Shown piece after piece: positions 50,110 through 60,366 of a stretch of 64,000 nucleotides of DNA. The notes beneath the pieces are model-generated. The model ran no database searches, was not told where the DNA came from, and saw nothing but the letters and a program-made list of their open reading frames with translations. A program made the translations under genes and the position numbers. Location: assembly GCA_004134995.1 (NCBI GenBank), contig REGP01000001.1:124001-188000 (forward strand), read 5' to 3'. Source of the DNA: Oxalobacteraceae bacterium CAVE-383 (lineage in GTDB: Bacteria; Pseudomonadota; Gammaproteobacteria; Burkholderiales; Burkholderiaceae_D). Each line of letters starts with the position of its first letter. The first letter of the stretch is position 1.

Positions 50110-51939
50110 ATGTCAGGCCGCGATCCTACCGATCTGGAAATGCCCGCTGCGCCCGCCGTCGCGGGGGTGGATGCATCTGCCCCTGTGTCTGCATCTGCGT
50201 CTGCCTCTGCACCGCCGCCTGCGGAGGCGGCCGCCGTTCCCCCGCAGGCCGAGGAACGCGATCCGATGTACCTGGAAATCCTGCGCGCCTACGGCAGCCG
50301 TTTTGTCGAAATCGGCATCGGCGGCGTGCTGATCAACTGCTTCGGCCTGCTGATGCCGTTGTATTCGCGGCTGATCTACGACAAGGTCATCGGCAATCAC
50401 ATCACCGACACGCTGTGGGCGCTGACCTTCGGCCTGCTGCTGTTCGCCGCGCTGGAATTTGCCTTGCGCGTCACGCGCACGTATTACATCGAACAACTGG
50501 CCGGCAAATTCGATATCGATTTCGACGAAATATCGGTGCAGCGCCTGCTGAACAACCGTTTTTCGCCCGGCGTCGGCACCGTGCTGGCCAAGTACCGCGA
50601 AATCAACGGCGCGCGCGATGTGCTGTCGTCCAGCTATATGCTGATCATCATCGATTTTCCGTTCCTGCTGCTGTTCCTGGTGGCGCTCGGCATGGTCGGC
50701 GGCGCCATCGTCTGGGTGGTGCTGGTCGGCGGCGCCATGCTGGTCGCCAGCCAGTATCTGTCCAAGATTCCGGCGCAGGAATACCAGCAGCGCGCGATTC
50801 GCGCCAACACCGCCAAGACCGACAAGCTGGCCAATCTGGTGGCCGGCATCGATACCCTGAAAACCTCGGCGATGCAGCATCGCTTCATCGAACTGCTGCA
50901 GGCCGACGCCCGTTCCGCGGCGGTCAACCAGGCCAAGAACCGCTTCTGGATGTCGATCAGCTATACGCTCTCGAACAGCGGCAATACCCTGATTTCAATC
51001 GGCACCATGGTGGTCGGCGTGTATCTGGTCGAAGCCAATGAGATGTCGGTCGGCGCGCTGATCGCCGCCTCGCTGCTGGCCGGGCGCGCCGCGGGCATGC
51101 TGTCGTCGGTCAGCACCGTGCTGACCCGCATCGATACCTTCAGGCAGGCGCGCAAGAATTTCGAGCAGATGTTCCTGAAGCAGAAGGATGGACAGGATGC
51201 ACAGGATGCACCTCAAGCCCAGGTCGACCGCCGGCAGATTACCGGCCGCATCCAGGTGGCGAATCTGAGTTTCCGTTTCGGCGCGGACCGTCCCGAGATC
51301 CTGCAGCAGGTTTCCCTGCATATCAATCCGGGCGAAAAGGTCGGCCTGGTGGGACGCTCCGGCTCCGGCAAATCCACGCTGCTGCGCTGCCTGGCCGGCG
51401 TGCACCGGCCCGATGCCGGGCAGGCGCTGATCGACGGCCTGGCGGTCGAAGCCTTCGCCCTGGATGTGCGCTGCCGTTATATCGGCTACAAGCCGCAGGA
51501 ATCGTTTCTGTTCGAAGGCACGCTGGAGAGCAATATTTTTATCGACGGCAACGTGCGCGCCGATGTGCGCGAGGCCGCGCTGGCGATTTCCGGGCTGGAT
51601 GAATCGATCGCCAAAGGCCAGTTGCGGCTGGACCAGGTATTGAATGCGGCCAGCACGCTCTCCGGCGGGCAGCGCCAGATGGTGGCGCTGGCGCGCGCCG
51701 TGGCCACATTGCCGAATGTCCTGCTGCTCGACGAGCCGACCTCCGGCATCGACCAGGTAACCGAAAACCGCATATTGCAGCACCTGATGGCGTTCGCCAG
51801 GAACCGCACGCTGGTGATCGCCACGCACAGCCCGGCGCTGCTGCAGCACATGGATCGCATCGTGGTCATCGACGGCGGCAAGATCGTCGCCGACGGTCCG
51901 CGCGAAAAGATTCTGCAATCGAATACGCAATCGAAATAA
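50110..51939 (+). CDS. Type I secretion ABC transporter (permease-ATPase fusion)
   Basis: Exporter energising secretion of the repeat protein. The 609 residues have an Ala/Pro/Ser-rich N-terminus (1-50) without a C39 peptidase domain, six transmembrane helices (about 70-330), and an ATPase domain with Walker A GRSGSGKST, signature LSGGQRQMVALA, Walker [13 protein letters not shown] and the H-loop in ATHSPALL. It starts 9 bp after the MotA-like gene. Its last codons lie in a 13-bp tandem repeat that runs into the spacer. Confidence 0.94.
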   Translation: MSGRDPTDLEMPAAPAVAGVDASAPVSASASASAPPPAEAAAVPPQAEERDPMYLEILRAYGSRFVEIGIGGVLINCFGLLMPLYSRLIYDKVIGNHITDTLWALTFGLLLFAALEFALRVTRTYYIEQLAGKFDIDFDEISVQRLLNNRFSPGVGTVLAKYREINGARDVLSSSYMLIIIDFPFLLLFLVALGMVGGAIVWVVLVGGAMLVASQYLSKIPAQEYQQRAIRANTAKTDKLANLVAGIDTLKTSAMQHRFIELLQADARSAAVNQAKNRFWMSISYTLSNSGNTLISIGTMVVGVYLVEANEMSVGALIAASLLAGRAAGMLSSVSTVLTRIDTFRQARKNFEQMFLKQKDGQDAQDAPQAQVDRRQITGRIQVANLSFRFGADRPEILQQVSLHINPGEKVGLVGRSGSGKSTLLRCLAGVHRPDAGQALIDGLAVEAFALDVRCRYIGYKPQESFLFEGTLESNIFIDGNVRADVREAALAISGLDESIAKGQLRLDQVLNAASTLSGGQRQMVALARAVATLPNVLLLDEPTSGIDQVTENRILQHLMAFARNRTLVIATHSPALLQHMDRIVVIDGGKIVADGPREKILQSNTQSK

Positions 51940-51985
51940 GCAACCGAAACAAGCAGTCGAAATAAACAAGCGAAACAAGCAGGCA
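51915..51985 (+). repeat. About five degenerate 13-bp tandem repeats at the end of the exporter gene
   Basis: Units of the type GCAATCGAAATAA recur from 51915 to about 51985, covering the final codons (QSNTQSK) and stop of the ABC gene and most of the 95-bp spacer before the repeat-protein gene. CGAAACAAGC is the shared core. Confidence 0.65.
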
Positions 51986-52034
51986 ACCCAACCGTAACCG
52001 TACCCCGGCATACAGTCATTCTCACGGAGAAAAC

Positions 52035-55000
52035 ATGGCCAACAGCAAAGCGCAAAACGCCCCTGCAAACAGCCCAGGCAACGCCACAGGCAATACCAAT
52101 GGCGCCATTAAAGTTGTCATGCCGGACGCGAACGGCGATTTCGTCGCGCCGGTCGCCAAAAGCGCGATCGAAAAAGTGCAGGTGGTCGACGTCGACATGG
52201 TGCTGCAGCTCAAGGACGGCACCAGCATGGTGCTGGCCGGCGGCGCCATCAGCGCCATGGACGCCAGCCATACCGAAGTCAAGTTCAGCGACGGCCTGCA
52301 GGGTTTGAGCAAGCTGTTCGACCTGGTCGGCACCATCGCCATCCCGAAACTCGATCCCATCCTCAGTTCGCTGCAGGGACATCCCAATTCCGAAGGCCAG
52401 GGCGCCGGCGCCAACGCCAACCAGCCGGCCGCGACGGAATCCGCCGGCCTGACGGCATCTGTCACCTCGCAAATCGTCAACCAGCTGACCCAGATCGTCC
52501 AGGCCAATGCGCAATCGGTCACCATCAAGACCGTCGATCCGAGCGCGAAGGTAGCGGTGCTGAGCCAGAGCACCAAGACCGGCGATGTCGACAGCCAGCC
52601 GCTGCAGCACACCGAACCGCCGATCCCGCCGGAACGGCCGGGCGTGATTCCGCAGGAACATATCATCGGCCCGGATGCGCCGGCCATGGCGCTGAGCCTG
52701 GTCAACCTGACCACCATCACGCAGATCGGCAATGTGCTGTACGGCAGCGGCGGCACGCCGGCCTCGGCCACCGACGCCGGCAACAATGCGCAATTCGCTT
52801 CGCAGGTCATCAATGCGCCGGCCAATGCGACCGAAATCCACGCGGGCGCCAATATTCCGACCAACGATTTCATCAAGGTGGTCGACATCACGCTGACCGG
52901 CAACGGCATCGCGCAGTCGATCGAAATCAAGGGCGTGCCGGCCGGCATGTCGATCGCCAACGGCACCGATCTCGGCGGCGGCGTCTGGTCGATCCCGGTC
53001 GTGAGCGGGCAGCGCGATTACGCGATCCAGATCGAATACACCACCGTGCCGGCCAATCCTCAAACGCCTATCCATCAGCAGTTCTCGATGGAATTCGACG
53101 TCACCATGACCACCGCCGATGGCATCGTCAATCTGTCGCAGGTCAAGCAGTTCGTGGTCAAGGACGTCAACAGCGCCAATGACCTGACCTTCATCGATTC
53201 CACCACCGGTGAGAGTGTCTACGTCCTGCCGGCGCAGGGCAATTCGCACATCGTCCATGCCGGCGACGCCGGCGTGACCATCATCGGCAGCAATGCCAAC
53301 GACTTCCTGTTCGGCGGCGCCGGCGCGGACACCATCAACGGCGGCACCGGCAATACCTATCTCGAAGGCGGCGGCGGCGCGGATCATCTGAACGGCGGCG
53401 TGGGCGGCATCAATACGGCGGGCTATACCTTGTCGGCCACCGGCGTGACGGTCGACCTGGTCGCCGGCACCGGCACCGGCGGCGATGCGCAGGGCGATAC
53501 GCTGACGAATATCCAGAATGTGATCGGCAGCACGCATAACGACATCATCGTTGCCAGCGCGGCGGCGAATAATATCAATGGCGGGGGGCACGATTCGATT
53601 GGGGGGGATACCGTCAGCTATGCGGGATCGGGAACCGGCGTCATCATCGATCTGGCTGCGGGAACGGGGACAGGCGGCAATGCCGCCGGCGACAAGCTGA
53701 CCGGCATCCAGAACGTTATCGGCAGCGATCATAACGATACTTTCTTCGGTAGTTCGGAGGGCAATGCATTCGATGGCGGCCTCCACGATCTGAATGGTGC
53801 GAATACAGTCAGTTATGCCAATGACACGTCCGGCACCGGCGCCATCGTCAATCTGGCCACAGGCCACGGCAGCGGCGCCGCTGCCGGCGACAGCTACGTC
53901 AATATTCAGAACATCATCGGCACGGCATTCAACGATACTTTCATCGACGGCGCGGGCGCCAACCGCTATGACGGCGGCGTGGGCGGCAACGACACCGTTG
54001 ACTATTCGAACGCAGGCGCCGGCGTCACGGTCAATTTTGTCACCGGCCACGGCGCCGGCGACATTGCCGAAGGCGATACTTTCGTCAATGTCCAGAACGT
54101 GATCGGCAGCAATTTCGATGATGTTTTCACAGCTGGCATCGACAGCAAGAACTTCAACGGCGGAGCCGGTTTCGATACGGTCAGATACGACAGCGCTGCA
54201 TCCGGCATCATTATCGACGCCATCAATAATGTCGGCCGCGGCGCGGCTGCGGGCAATACTTATACGGGTATTGAAGCATTCGTCGGCGGCGGTTCCGACG
54301 ACATGTTTATCGCAAGCGCCGACGCCAATTCTTTCAATGGCGGCGCCGCCGGATCGGACACGGTCGACTACAGCAATTCGAATGCGGCGGTGACGGTCGA
54401 TCTGTTCTTTACCAGGGGCCAGGGCACCAGCGGCGGTTATGCGCAGGGCGACGTGCTCGTCAATATCGCCAACGTCATCGGCAGCGCCGGCGACGATCTG
54501 TTCCTTGCCAACTCGGTGCAAAACAGTTTCGAAGGCGGCGGCGGCAACAATACCGTCAGTTATGAACATTCGTCCTCAGCGGACAGCACCGGCGTGATCG
54601 TCGATCTGTCCGCCACGGATGGCTCGGGCACCAGCGGAAATTATGCGTTGGGAGACAAATTCTCCAATATACAGAACGTTATCGGCAGCGCCTTCAACGA
54701 TACCTTTGTCGCCAGTTCAGTGGCCAACGTATTTACCGGAGGCGGTGGCATCGATACCGTCAGCTATGCAAAATCGACCTCGGCCGACGGCGTCACGGGC
54801 GTGACGGTCGATCTGTCGACAGTCGATGGCCTCGGCGGCGCCGGCCACGGTCATGGCAATTACGCCGAAGGCGACACGATCATCAATGTGCAGAACGCCA
54901 TCGGCAGCATCTACAACGACACCTTCATCGGCGGCGCGGTCGCCAATACCTTCACCGGCGGCGGCGGCAGCGACACGGTCAGCTACGCCGGTTCGACCGC

Positions 55001-58000
55001 GGTCACCGTCGATCTGGTCAATGGCGTCGGCGTCGGCGGCAATGCCGAAGGCGATAAATACATCAATGTCCAGAACGTCATCGGCGGTGATGCCGACGAT
55101 ACGATCATCGACAACCTGGCCGCCAATACCATAGACGGCGGCACGGTCAGCCTGCATAACCGCGTCAGCTACGCCAATTCGGTTTCGTCGCCCGGCGTTG
55201 CGGCCGGCGTGACAGTCGACCTGACGGCAACCGACGGCACCGGCACCAGCGGCGGCTACGCGACTGGCGACAAGTTGAGCAATATCCAGGATCTGACCGG
55301 CAGCGCGGCCGACGATACCTTCGTCGCCAGCCTGGCCGCCAACAACCTGGACGGCGGCGCCAGCACCGCGGCTTCGCACAACCGGGTCAGTTACGACAAA
55401 TCGGTCGACGGCAGCGGCGCGGCGGCGGGCGTCACGGTCGACCTGGTCAACGGCGTCGGCACCGGCGGTTACGCCCAAGGCGATACCTATGCCAATATCC
55501 AGGACGTCACCGGCAGCAAGGCAGACGATCTGATTATCGACAGCGCCGCGGCCAACACTATCGACGGCGGCACAGGCAGCCTGCACAACACCGTCAGCTA
55601 TGCGAATTCGGTCACTTCCACCGGCGCGGCTGCCGGGGTCACCATCAATCTGAATCTTGCGGACGGCAGCGGCAACAGCGGCGGCTACGCGGTGGGCGAC
55701 AAGTTGTCGAACATCCAGAATCTGGTCGGCAGCCAGGCCGACGATACTTTCGTCGCGAGTGCGGCGGCCAACTTCCTCGACGGCGGCACGGGTTCACTGC
55801 ACAACCGGGTCGATTACTCGGCATCGGTCGATGCGGGCAATGCGGCGGCCGCCGTGACGGTCGATCTGTCCGGCAATACCGGCACGGGCGGTTATGCCCA
55901 GGGCGATACGTACGCCAACATCCAGGACGTCACCGGCAGCGGCGCGGACGACCTTTTCATCGCCAGCACCGCGGCCAATAATTTCGATGGCGGCGTCAGC
56001 ACGGCGGCGTCGCACAACCGGGTCAGCTATTCGCAATCGGGCACCGGCGTGGTCGTGGACTTGAGCGTAACGAACGGCAATGGCACCAGTGGCGGCGCGG
56101 CGGGCGATACCTTCGTCAATATCCAGGACATTACCGGCAGCAACCAGAACGATACGTTCGTGGCCAGCACCGCCGCCAATAATTTCGATGGCGGTACGGG
56201 TTCGGATACGGTCAGTTACGCCAGGGTCACCGGTGGCGTCGGCGTCACCGTCGATCTGACCGCGGGGGGTGCGCTGACCGGCGGGGCTGCGGCAGGCGAT
56301 ACCTATACCAGCATCGAAAATGTGATCGGCTCGGCCAATAACGATCTGTTTATCGACGGCGGTGGCGCAGTGCCGAATGCCTATACCGGCGGTGGCGGCG
56401 TCGACCGGATCAGTTACGATAATTCGGCTGCGGGCGTCAATGTCGACTTCGGCACCGGGCTCAATATGGGCACGGGCACCGGCAGTTATGCACAGGGCGA
56501 TACCTACGTCGGCATCCAGAACGTCACCGGCAGTAAATTCGACGACAACTTTACGGCCAGCACCACAGTGAGCGCGGCCACCGCGAACGCATTCGACGGC
56601 AACACCGGCACCTTGCACAATCGCGTGCTGTACACCGGTACCGGCACGGGGGTAACGGTCAATCTGTCGAACATCATCGTCAACGGTGTGGCGGCAGGCA
56701 GCGGCGGCGGCGGCGCTGCCGGCGATACGTATGCCAACATCCAGGACATTACCGGCACGACGTCGGACGACAGGATTATCGCCAGCGCGGCCGCCAACAA
56801 CATCGACGGCGGCACGGGTTCACTGCACAACCGCGTCGACTACACGGCATCGGTCGATGCGGGCAATGCGCCGGCCGGCGTGACGGTCGATCTGTCCGGC
56901 AATACCGGCACGGGCGGTTATGCCCAGGGCGATACGTACGCCAACATCCAGGACGTCACCGGCAGCGGCGCGGACGACCTTTTCATCGCCAGCGCCGCGG
57001 CCAATAATTTCGATGGCGGCGTCAGCACGGCGGCGTCGCACAACCGGGTCAGCTATCTGCAATCGGCTACGGGCGTGGTCGTGGACCTGAGCGTAACCGA
57101 CGGCACCGGCACCAGCGGCGGAGCGGCGGGCGATACCTTCGTCAATATCCAGGACATTACCGGCAGCAACCAGAACGATACGTTCGTGGCCAGCACCGCC
57201 GCCAATAATTTCGATGGCGGTACGGGTTCGGATACGGTCAGTTACGCCAGGGTCACCGGTGGCGTCGGCGTCACCGTCGATCTGACCGCGGGGGGTGCGC
57301 TGACCGGCGGGGCTGCGGCAGGCGATACCTATACCAGCATCGAAAATGTGATCGGCTCGGCCAATAACGATCTGTTTATCGACGGCGGTGGCGCAGTGCC
57401 GAATGCCTATACCGGCGGTGGCGGCGTCGACCGGATCAGTTACGATAATTCGGCTGCGGGCGTCAATGTCGACTTCGGCACCGGGCTCAATATGGGCACG
57501 GGCACCGGCAGTTATGCACAGGGCGATACCTACGTCGGCATCCAGAACGTCACCGGCAGTAAATTCGACGACAACTTTACGGCCAGCACGACAGTGAGCG
57601 CGGCCACCGCAAATGCATTCGACGGCAATACCGGCACCCTGCACAATCGCGTGCTGTACACCGGTACCGGCACGGGGGTAACGGTCAATTTGTCGAACAT
57701 CATCGTCAACGGTGTGGCGGCAGGCAGCGGCGGCGGCGGCGCTGCCGGCGATACGTATGCCAACATCCAGGACATTACCGGCACGGCATCGGACGATACG
57801 ATCGTCGCCAGCTCGGCGGCCAACAACATCGACGGCGGCGCCAGCACGGCGGCATCGCATAACCGCGTCGATTACTCGGCATCGGTCGATGCGGGCAATG
57901 TGGCGGTCGGCGTGACGGTCGATCTGCTCAATAGCGTCGGCACCGGCGGCTATGCGCAAGGCGACACCTATGCCAACATCCAGGACGTCACCGGCAGCGG

Positions 58001-60335
58001 CGCGGCCGATACCTTCGTTGCCAGTGCCGCCGCCAACAAGTTCGACGGCGGCGCAGGCAGCGACACCGTCGACTACAGCACCTCAACCGCGATCATCGTC
58101 AATCTGTCGGCCTTGACCCAAAATACTCTGGCGGCAGGCACCGGCTCCGGCGGCCTGGCTGCGGGCGACACTTATACCAACATCGAAAACATCAAGGGCG
58201 GCGCCGGCAACGATCTGTTCTATGCAGGTACGGCCGCCAACGCCTTCACCGGCGGCGGCGGCATCGACACGGTCAGCTATGTGTCATCGACAAACGGCGT
58301 GACCGCCAGTCTTATTGCCAACGCGGTCGGCAGCGGCGGCGATGCGGCCGGCGACACGTTCTCCGGCATCACCAACCTGACCGGCAGCGCACAGAACGAT
58401 ACGCTGACCGGTCTTGCTGCAGGTGGCTCCACGCTGAACGGCGGCGCGGGCAGCGATACCCTGAACGCTACTGGTGACAACAATATCTTTATCGGCGGCG
58501 CCGGCGGCGACACCATGACTGGCAACGGCGGGCTCAACAACACGGCCGATTACACCGGTTCCGGCGCTGTGGTGGTTGATCTGTTCTTCACCGACGGCAC
58601 CGGCACCAGCGGTGGCGATGCGACCGGCGACAAGTTGAGCGGCATCCAGAACGTCAAGGGCAGCGGCGGCAACGATACTTTCTTCGCCAATTCGGTGGCC
58701 AACGTGTTCACCGGCAACGGCGGCACCGATACGGTCAGTTATTCCCACTCGACCACGACAGTGATCGCCAGCCTTCTGGCCGGCGTTGGCGGCACCTCCG
58801 GCGACGCCACCGGCGATACGTATAACGCCATTACCAACCTGACCGGCGGCAGCGGCGATGATACGCTGACCGGCCTGCTGGCCGGCGGCTCCACGCTGGT
58901 CGGCAATGCCGGCAACGACAGGCTGATCGCCACTGGCGGCAACAATGTGCTGATGGGCGGGGCCGGTGCCGACAACATGTCGGCCACGGGCGCCAACAAT
59001 ACCGCCAGCTACGCGGGTTCGACCAACGGCAACATCATAGTTGACCTGACGAAAACGGACGGCACCGGCACCAGTGGCGGCGATGCCGCCGGCGACATAT
59101 TGAGCGGCATCCAGAATGTGATCGGGGGTTTGGGCGACGACAAATTCATTCTGGATCATAACGCCAACATCATCGACGGCGGCAACGGTTCCAATACCGT
59201 CAGTTATGAACACGAAACGACCATCAATGTCACAGTCGATTTGTCGGGCACGGGCATTGCCAATGGCGACGGCTTGTTCGGAGCACAAGATACGCTGACC
59301 AATATCCAGAACGCCATCGGCGGCGGCGGCAACGATATTTTCCTTGCCGGTAATGCGCACAATTTCTTCGACGGCGGCGGCGGTGTGGATACGGTCAGTT
59401 ATGCGAACAATAACGGCGCCCATGGCGCGGCGATCGCGGCCAATACCGCAGGCGTGACAGTCGATTTCCATGGCAACATCGGCAGCGGAAACTGGGCGGC
59501 GGGCGACACCTACACGAATATCGAGAACGTGATTGGCACCACCGGCAACGATACCTTCATCGATGCGGGCGACGGCGTGCACAACATCTACAACGGCGGC
59601 GCCAACGGAGCGGGCAGCAACGACACCGTCAGCTATCAGTTCAGCGCTACCGGCGGTGCATTGACGCTGAGTATCGACGGCACGCACGCCAACGCGGGCA
59701 ACGCCGCCGGCGATGTCTTCACCAACATCGCCAATCTGACCGGCAGCGACACTGTCAATTCGGAATTATGGGGTGATGGCAACGCCAATATCCTGACTGC
59801 GATGGGCAGCACCAACACCAACATCCTGCACGGCAATGGCGGCGGCGCCGGCACGGACGTGCTGGACGGCCGGCTCGGCGGACACAATACGCTGATCGCA
59901 GGCGATACCGGCTCCACGACGGTTGACATCAATGCCAGCGCGGATCCGAACCATGCGGGCGGATCGATTCTCGGCACCAATATCGACCAGATCGTCGGTT
60001 CGACGACGGGCGCAGTCACGGTCAAGATGTTCAACCTGACCACCGCGCTGGATATTTCCTCGTTCAGCGCCACGGCCACGGTTGGCGGCCCGAAGGTGTC
60101 GCACATCACTACGCTGGATCTGTCGGGCGACGGCGTCGGCACGCAAATCTCGATTTCTGCGAATGATGTCATCGCGCTTGGCAACAACCACCAGTTATCG
60201 GTTCGCATGGATGGCAACGATAGTATCAACCTGGTATTACAGGCAGGGGAACATTCGGTGTTGTTCGGTAATGGAGACTACGCGTTTTTCGATGCCAACA
60301 ATGTAGAACTGGCGCGGATTCATCAGTTGACTTGA
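52035..60335 (+). CDS. Giant RTX-like repeat protein, predicted type I-secreted surface adhesin
   Basis: A 2766-residue protein without an N-terminal signal peptide, the obvious cargo of the upstream exporter. Residues 1-420 are non-repetitive; VVDVDMVLQLKDG (about 50-62) recalls N-terminal domains of Bap-like adhesins, and no LapG-type TAAG site is evident. A short canonical RTX cluster (GGAGADTINGG and neighbours, near 430-450) is followed by about 31 units of 60-75 residues (to about 2570), each with a GG-x-G-x-DTVSY start, a GVTVDL strand, a GDTYANIQNV segment and an IGS-x-x-DD-x-F end. The Asp-rich loops suggest calcium binding. The last 110 residues form the likely C-terminal secretion signal. 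ATG 52035 follows CGGAGAAAAC. Confidence 0.9.
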   Translation: MANSKAQNAPANSPGNATGNTNGAIKVVMPDANGDFVAPVAKSAIEKVQVVDVDMVLQLKDGTSMVLAGGAISAMDASHTEVKFSDGLQGLSKLFDLVGTIAIPKLDPILSSLQGHPNSEGQGAGANANQPAATESAGLTASVTSQIVNQLTQIVQANAQSVTIKTVDPSAKVAVLSQSTKTGDVDSQPLQHTEPPIPPERPGVIPQEHIIGPDAPAMALSLVNLTTITQIGNVLYGSGGTPASATDAGNNAQFASQVINAPANATEIHAGANIPTNDFIKVVDITLTGNGIAQSIEIKGVPAGMSIANGTDLGGGVWSIPVVSGQRDYAIQIEYTTVPANPQTPIHQQFSMEFDVTMTTADGIVNLSQVKQFVVKDVNSANDLTFIDSTTGESVYVLPAQGNSHIVHAGDAGVTIIGSNANDFLFGGAGADTINGGTGNTYLEGGGGADHLNGGVGGINTAGYTLSATGVTVDLVAGTGTGGDAQGDTLTNIQNVIGSTHNDIIVASAAANNINGGGHDSIGGDTVSYAGSGTGVIIDLAAGTGTGGNAAGDKLTGIQNVIGSDHNDTFFGSSEGNAFDGGLHDLNGANTVSYANDTSGTGAIVNLATGHGSGAAAGDSYVNIQNIIGTAFNDTFIDGAGANRYDGGVGGNDTVDYSNAGAGVTVNFVTGHGAGDIAEGDTFVNVQNVIGSNFDDVFTAGIDSKNFNGGAGFDTVRYDSAASGIIIDAINNVGRGAAAGNTYTGIEAFVGGGSDDMFIASADANSFNGGAAGSDTVDYSNSNAAVTVDLFFTRGQGTSGGYAQGDVLVNIANVIGSAGDDLFLANSVQNSFEGGGGNNTVSYEHSSSADSTGVIVDLSATDGSGTSGNYALGDKFSNIQNVIGSAFNDTFVASSVANVFTGGGGIDTVSYAKSTSADGVTGVTVDLSTVDGLGGAGHGHGNYAEGDTIINVQNAIGSIYNDTFIGGAVANTFTGGGGSDTVSYAGSTAVTVDLVNGVGVGGNAEGDKYINVQNVIGGDADDTIIDNLAANTIDGGTVSLHNRVSYANSVSSPGVAAGVTVDLTATDGTGTSGGYATGDKLSNIQDLTGSAADDTFVASLAANNLDGGASTAASHNRVSYDKSVDGSGAAAGVTVDLVNGVGTGGYAQGDTYANIQDVTGSKADDLIIDSAAANTIDGGTGSLHNTVSYANSVTSTGAAAGVTINLNLADGSGNSGGYAVGDKLSNIQNLVGSQADDTFVASAAANFLDGGTGSLHNRVDYSASVDAGNAAAAVTVDLSGNTGTGGYAQGDTYANIQDVTGSGADDLFIASTAANNFDGGVSTAASHNRVSYSQSGTGVVVDLSVTNGNGTSGGAAGDTFVNIQDITGSNQNDTFVASTAANNFDGGTGSDTVSYARVTGGVGVTVDLTAGGALTGGAAAGDTYTSIENVIGSANNDLFIDGGGAVPNAYTGGGGVDRISYDNSAAGVNVDFGTGLNMGTGTGSYAQGDTYVGIQNVTGSKFDDNFTASTTVSAATANAFDGNTGTLHNRVLYTGTGTGVTVNLSNIIVNGVAAGSGGGGAAGDTYANIQDITGTTSDDRIIASAAANNIDGGTGSLHNRVDYTASVDAGNAPAGVTVDLSGNTGTGGYAQGDTYANIQDVTGSGADDLFIASAAANNFDGGVSTAASHNRVSYLQSATGVVVDLSVTDGTGTSGGAAGDTFVNIQDITGSNQNDTFVASTAANNFDGGTGSDTVSYARVTGGVGVTVDLTAGGALTGGAAAGDTYTSIENVIGSANNDLFIDGGGAVPNAYTGGGGVDRISYDNSAAGVNVDFGTGLNMGTGTGSYAQGDTYVGIQNVTGSKFDDNFTASTTVSAATANAFDGNTGTLHNRVLYTGTGTGVTVNLSNIIVNGVAAGSGGGGAAGDTYANIQDITGTASDDTIVASSAANNIDGGASTAASHNRVDYSASVDAGNVAVGVTVDLLNSVGTGGYAQGDTYANIQDVTGSGAADTFVASAAANKFDGGAGSDTVDYSTSTAIIVNLSALTQNTLAAGTGSGGLAAGDTYTNIENIKGGAGNDLFYAGTAANAFTGGGGIDTVSYVSSTNGVTASLIANAVGSGGDAAGDTFSGITNLTGSAQNDTLTGLAAGGSTLNGGAGSDTLNATGDNNIFIGGAGGDTMTGNGGLNNTADYTGSGAVVVDLFFTDGTGTSGGDATGDKLSGIQNVKGSGGNDTFFANSVANVFTGNGGTDTVSYSHSTTTVIASLLAGVGGTSGDATGDTYNAITNLTGGSGDDTLTGLLAGGSTLVGNAGNDRLIATGGNNVLMGGAGADNMSATGANNTASYAGSTNGNIIVDLTKTDGTGTSGGDAAGDILSGIQNVIGGLGDDKFILDHNANIIDGGNGSNTVSYEHETTINVTVDLSGTGIANGDGLFGAQDTLTNIQNAIGGGGNDIFLAGNAHNFFDGGGGVDTVSYANNNGAHGAAIAANTAGVTVDFHGNIGSGNWAAGDTYTNIENVIGTTGNDTFIDAGDGVHNIYNGGANGAGSNDTVSYQFSATGGALTLSIDGTHANAGNAAGDVFTNIANLTGSDTVNSELWGDGNANILTAMGSTNTNILHGNGGGAGTDVLDGRLGGHNTLIAGDTGSTTVDINASADPNHAGGSILGTNIDQIVGSTTGAVTVKMFNLTTALDISSFSATATVGGPKVSHITTLDLSGDGVGTQISISANDVIALGNNHQLSVRMDGNDSINLVLQAGEHSVLFGNGDYAFFDANNVELARIHQLT
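55785..57836 (+). repeat. Tandem duplication of a 1026-bp block within the repeat-protein gene
   Basis: The block 55785-56810 (repeat units 13-17) is followed directly by a second copy at 56811-57836 (units 18-22) at a constant offset of 1026 bp (342 codons). About 460 bp (56101-56562 and 57127-57588) read identical, and the flanks differ at scattered positions. This points to recent unequal exchange inside the gene. Confidence 0.92.
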
Positions 60336-60366
60336 TTGAAACCGTTGCGGCGGGGTAAAACCACGG

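Noticed and set aside
52035..52500. LapG-type (TAAG/PAAG) retention site in the adhesin N-terminus
   Set aside because: Only PAAT-like and similar Ala pairs occur, in a low-complexity linker; no convincing site and no lapD/lapG genes nearby.
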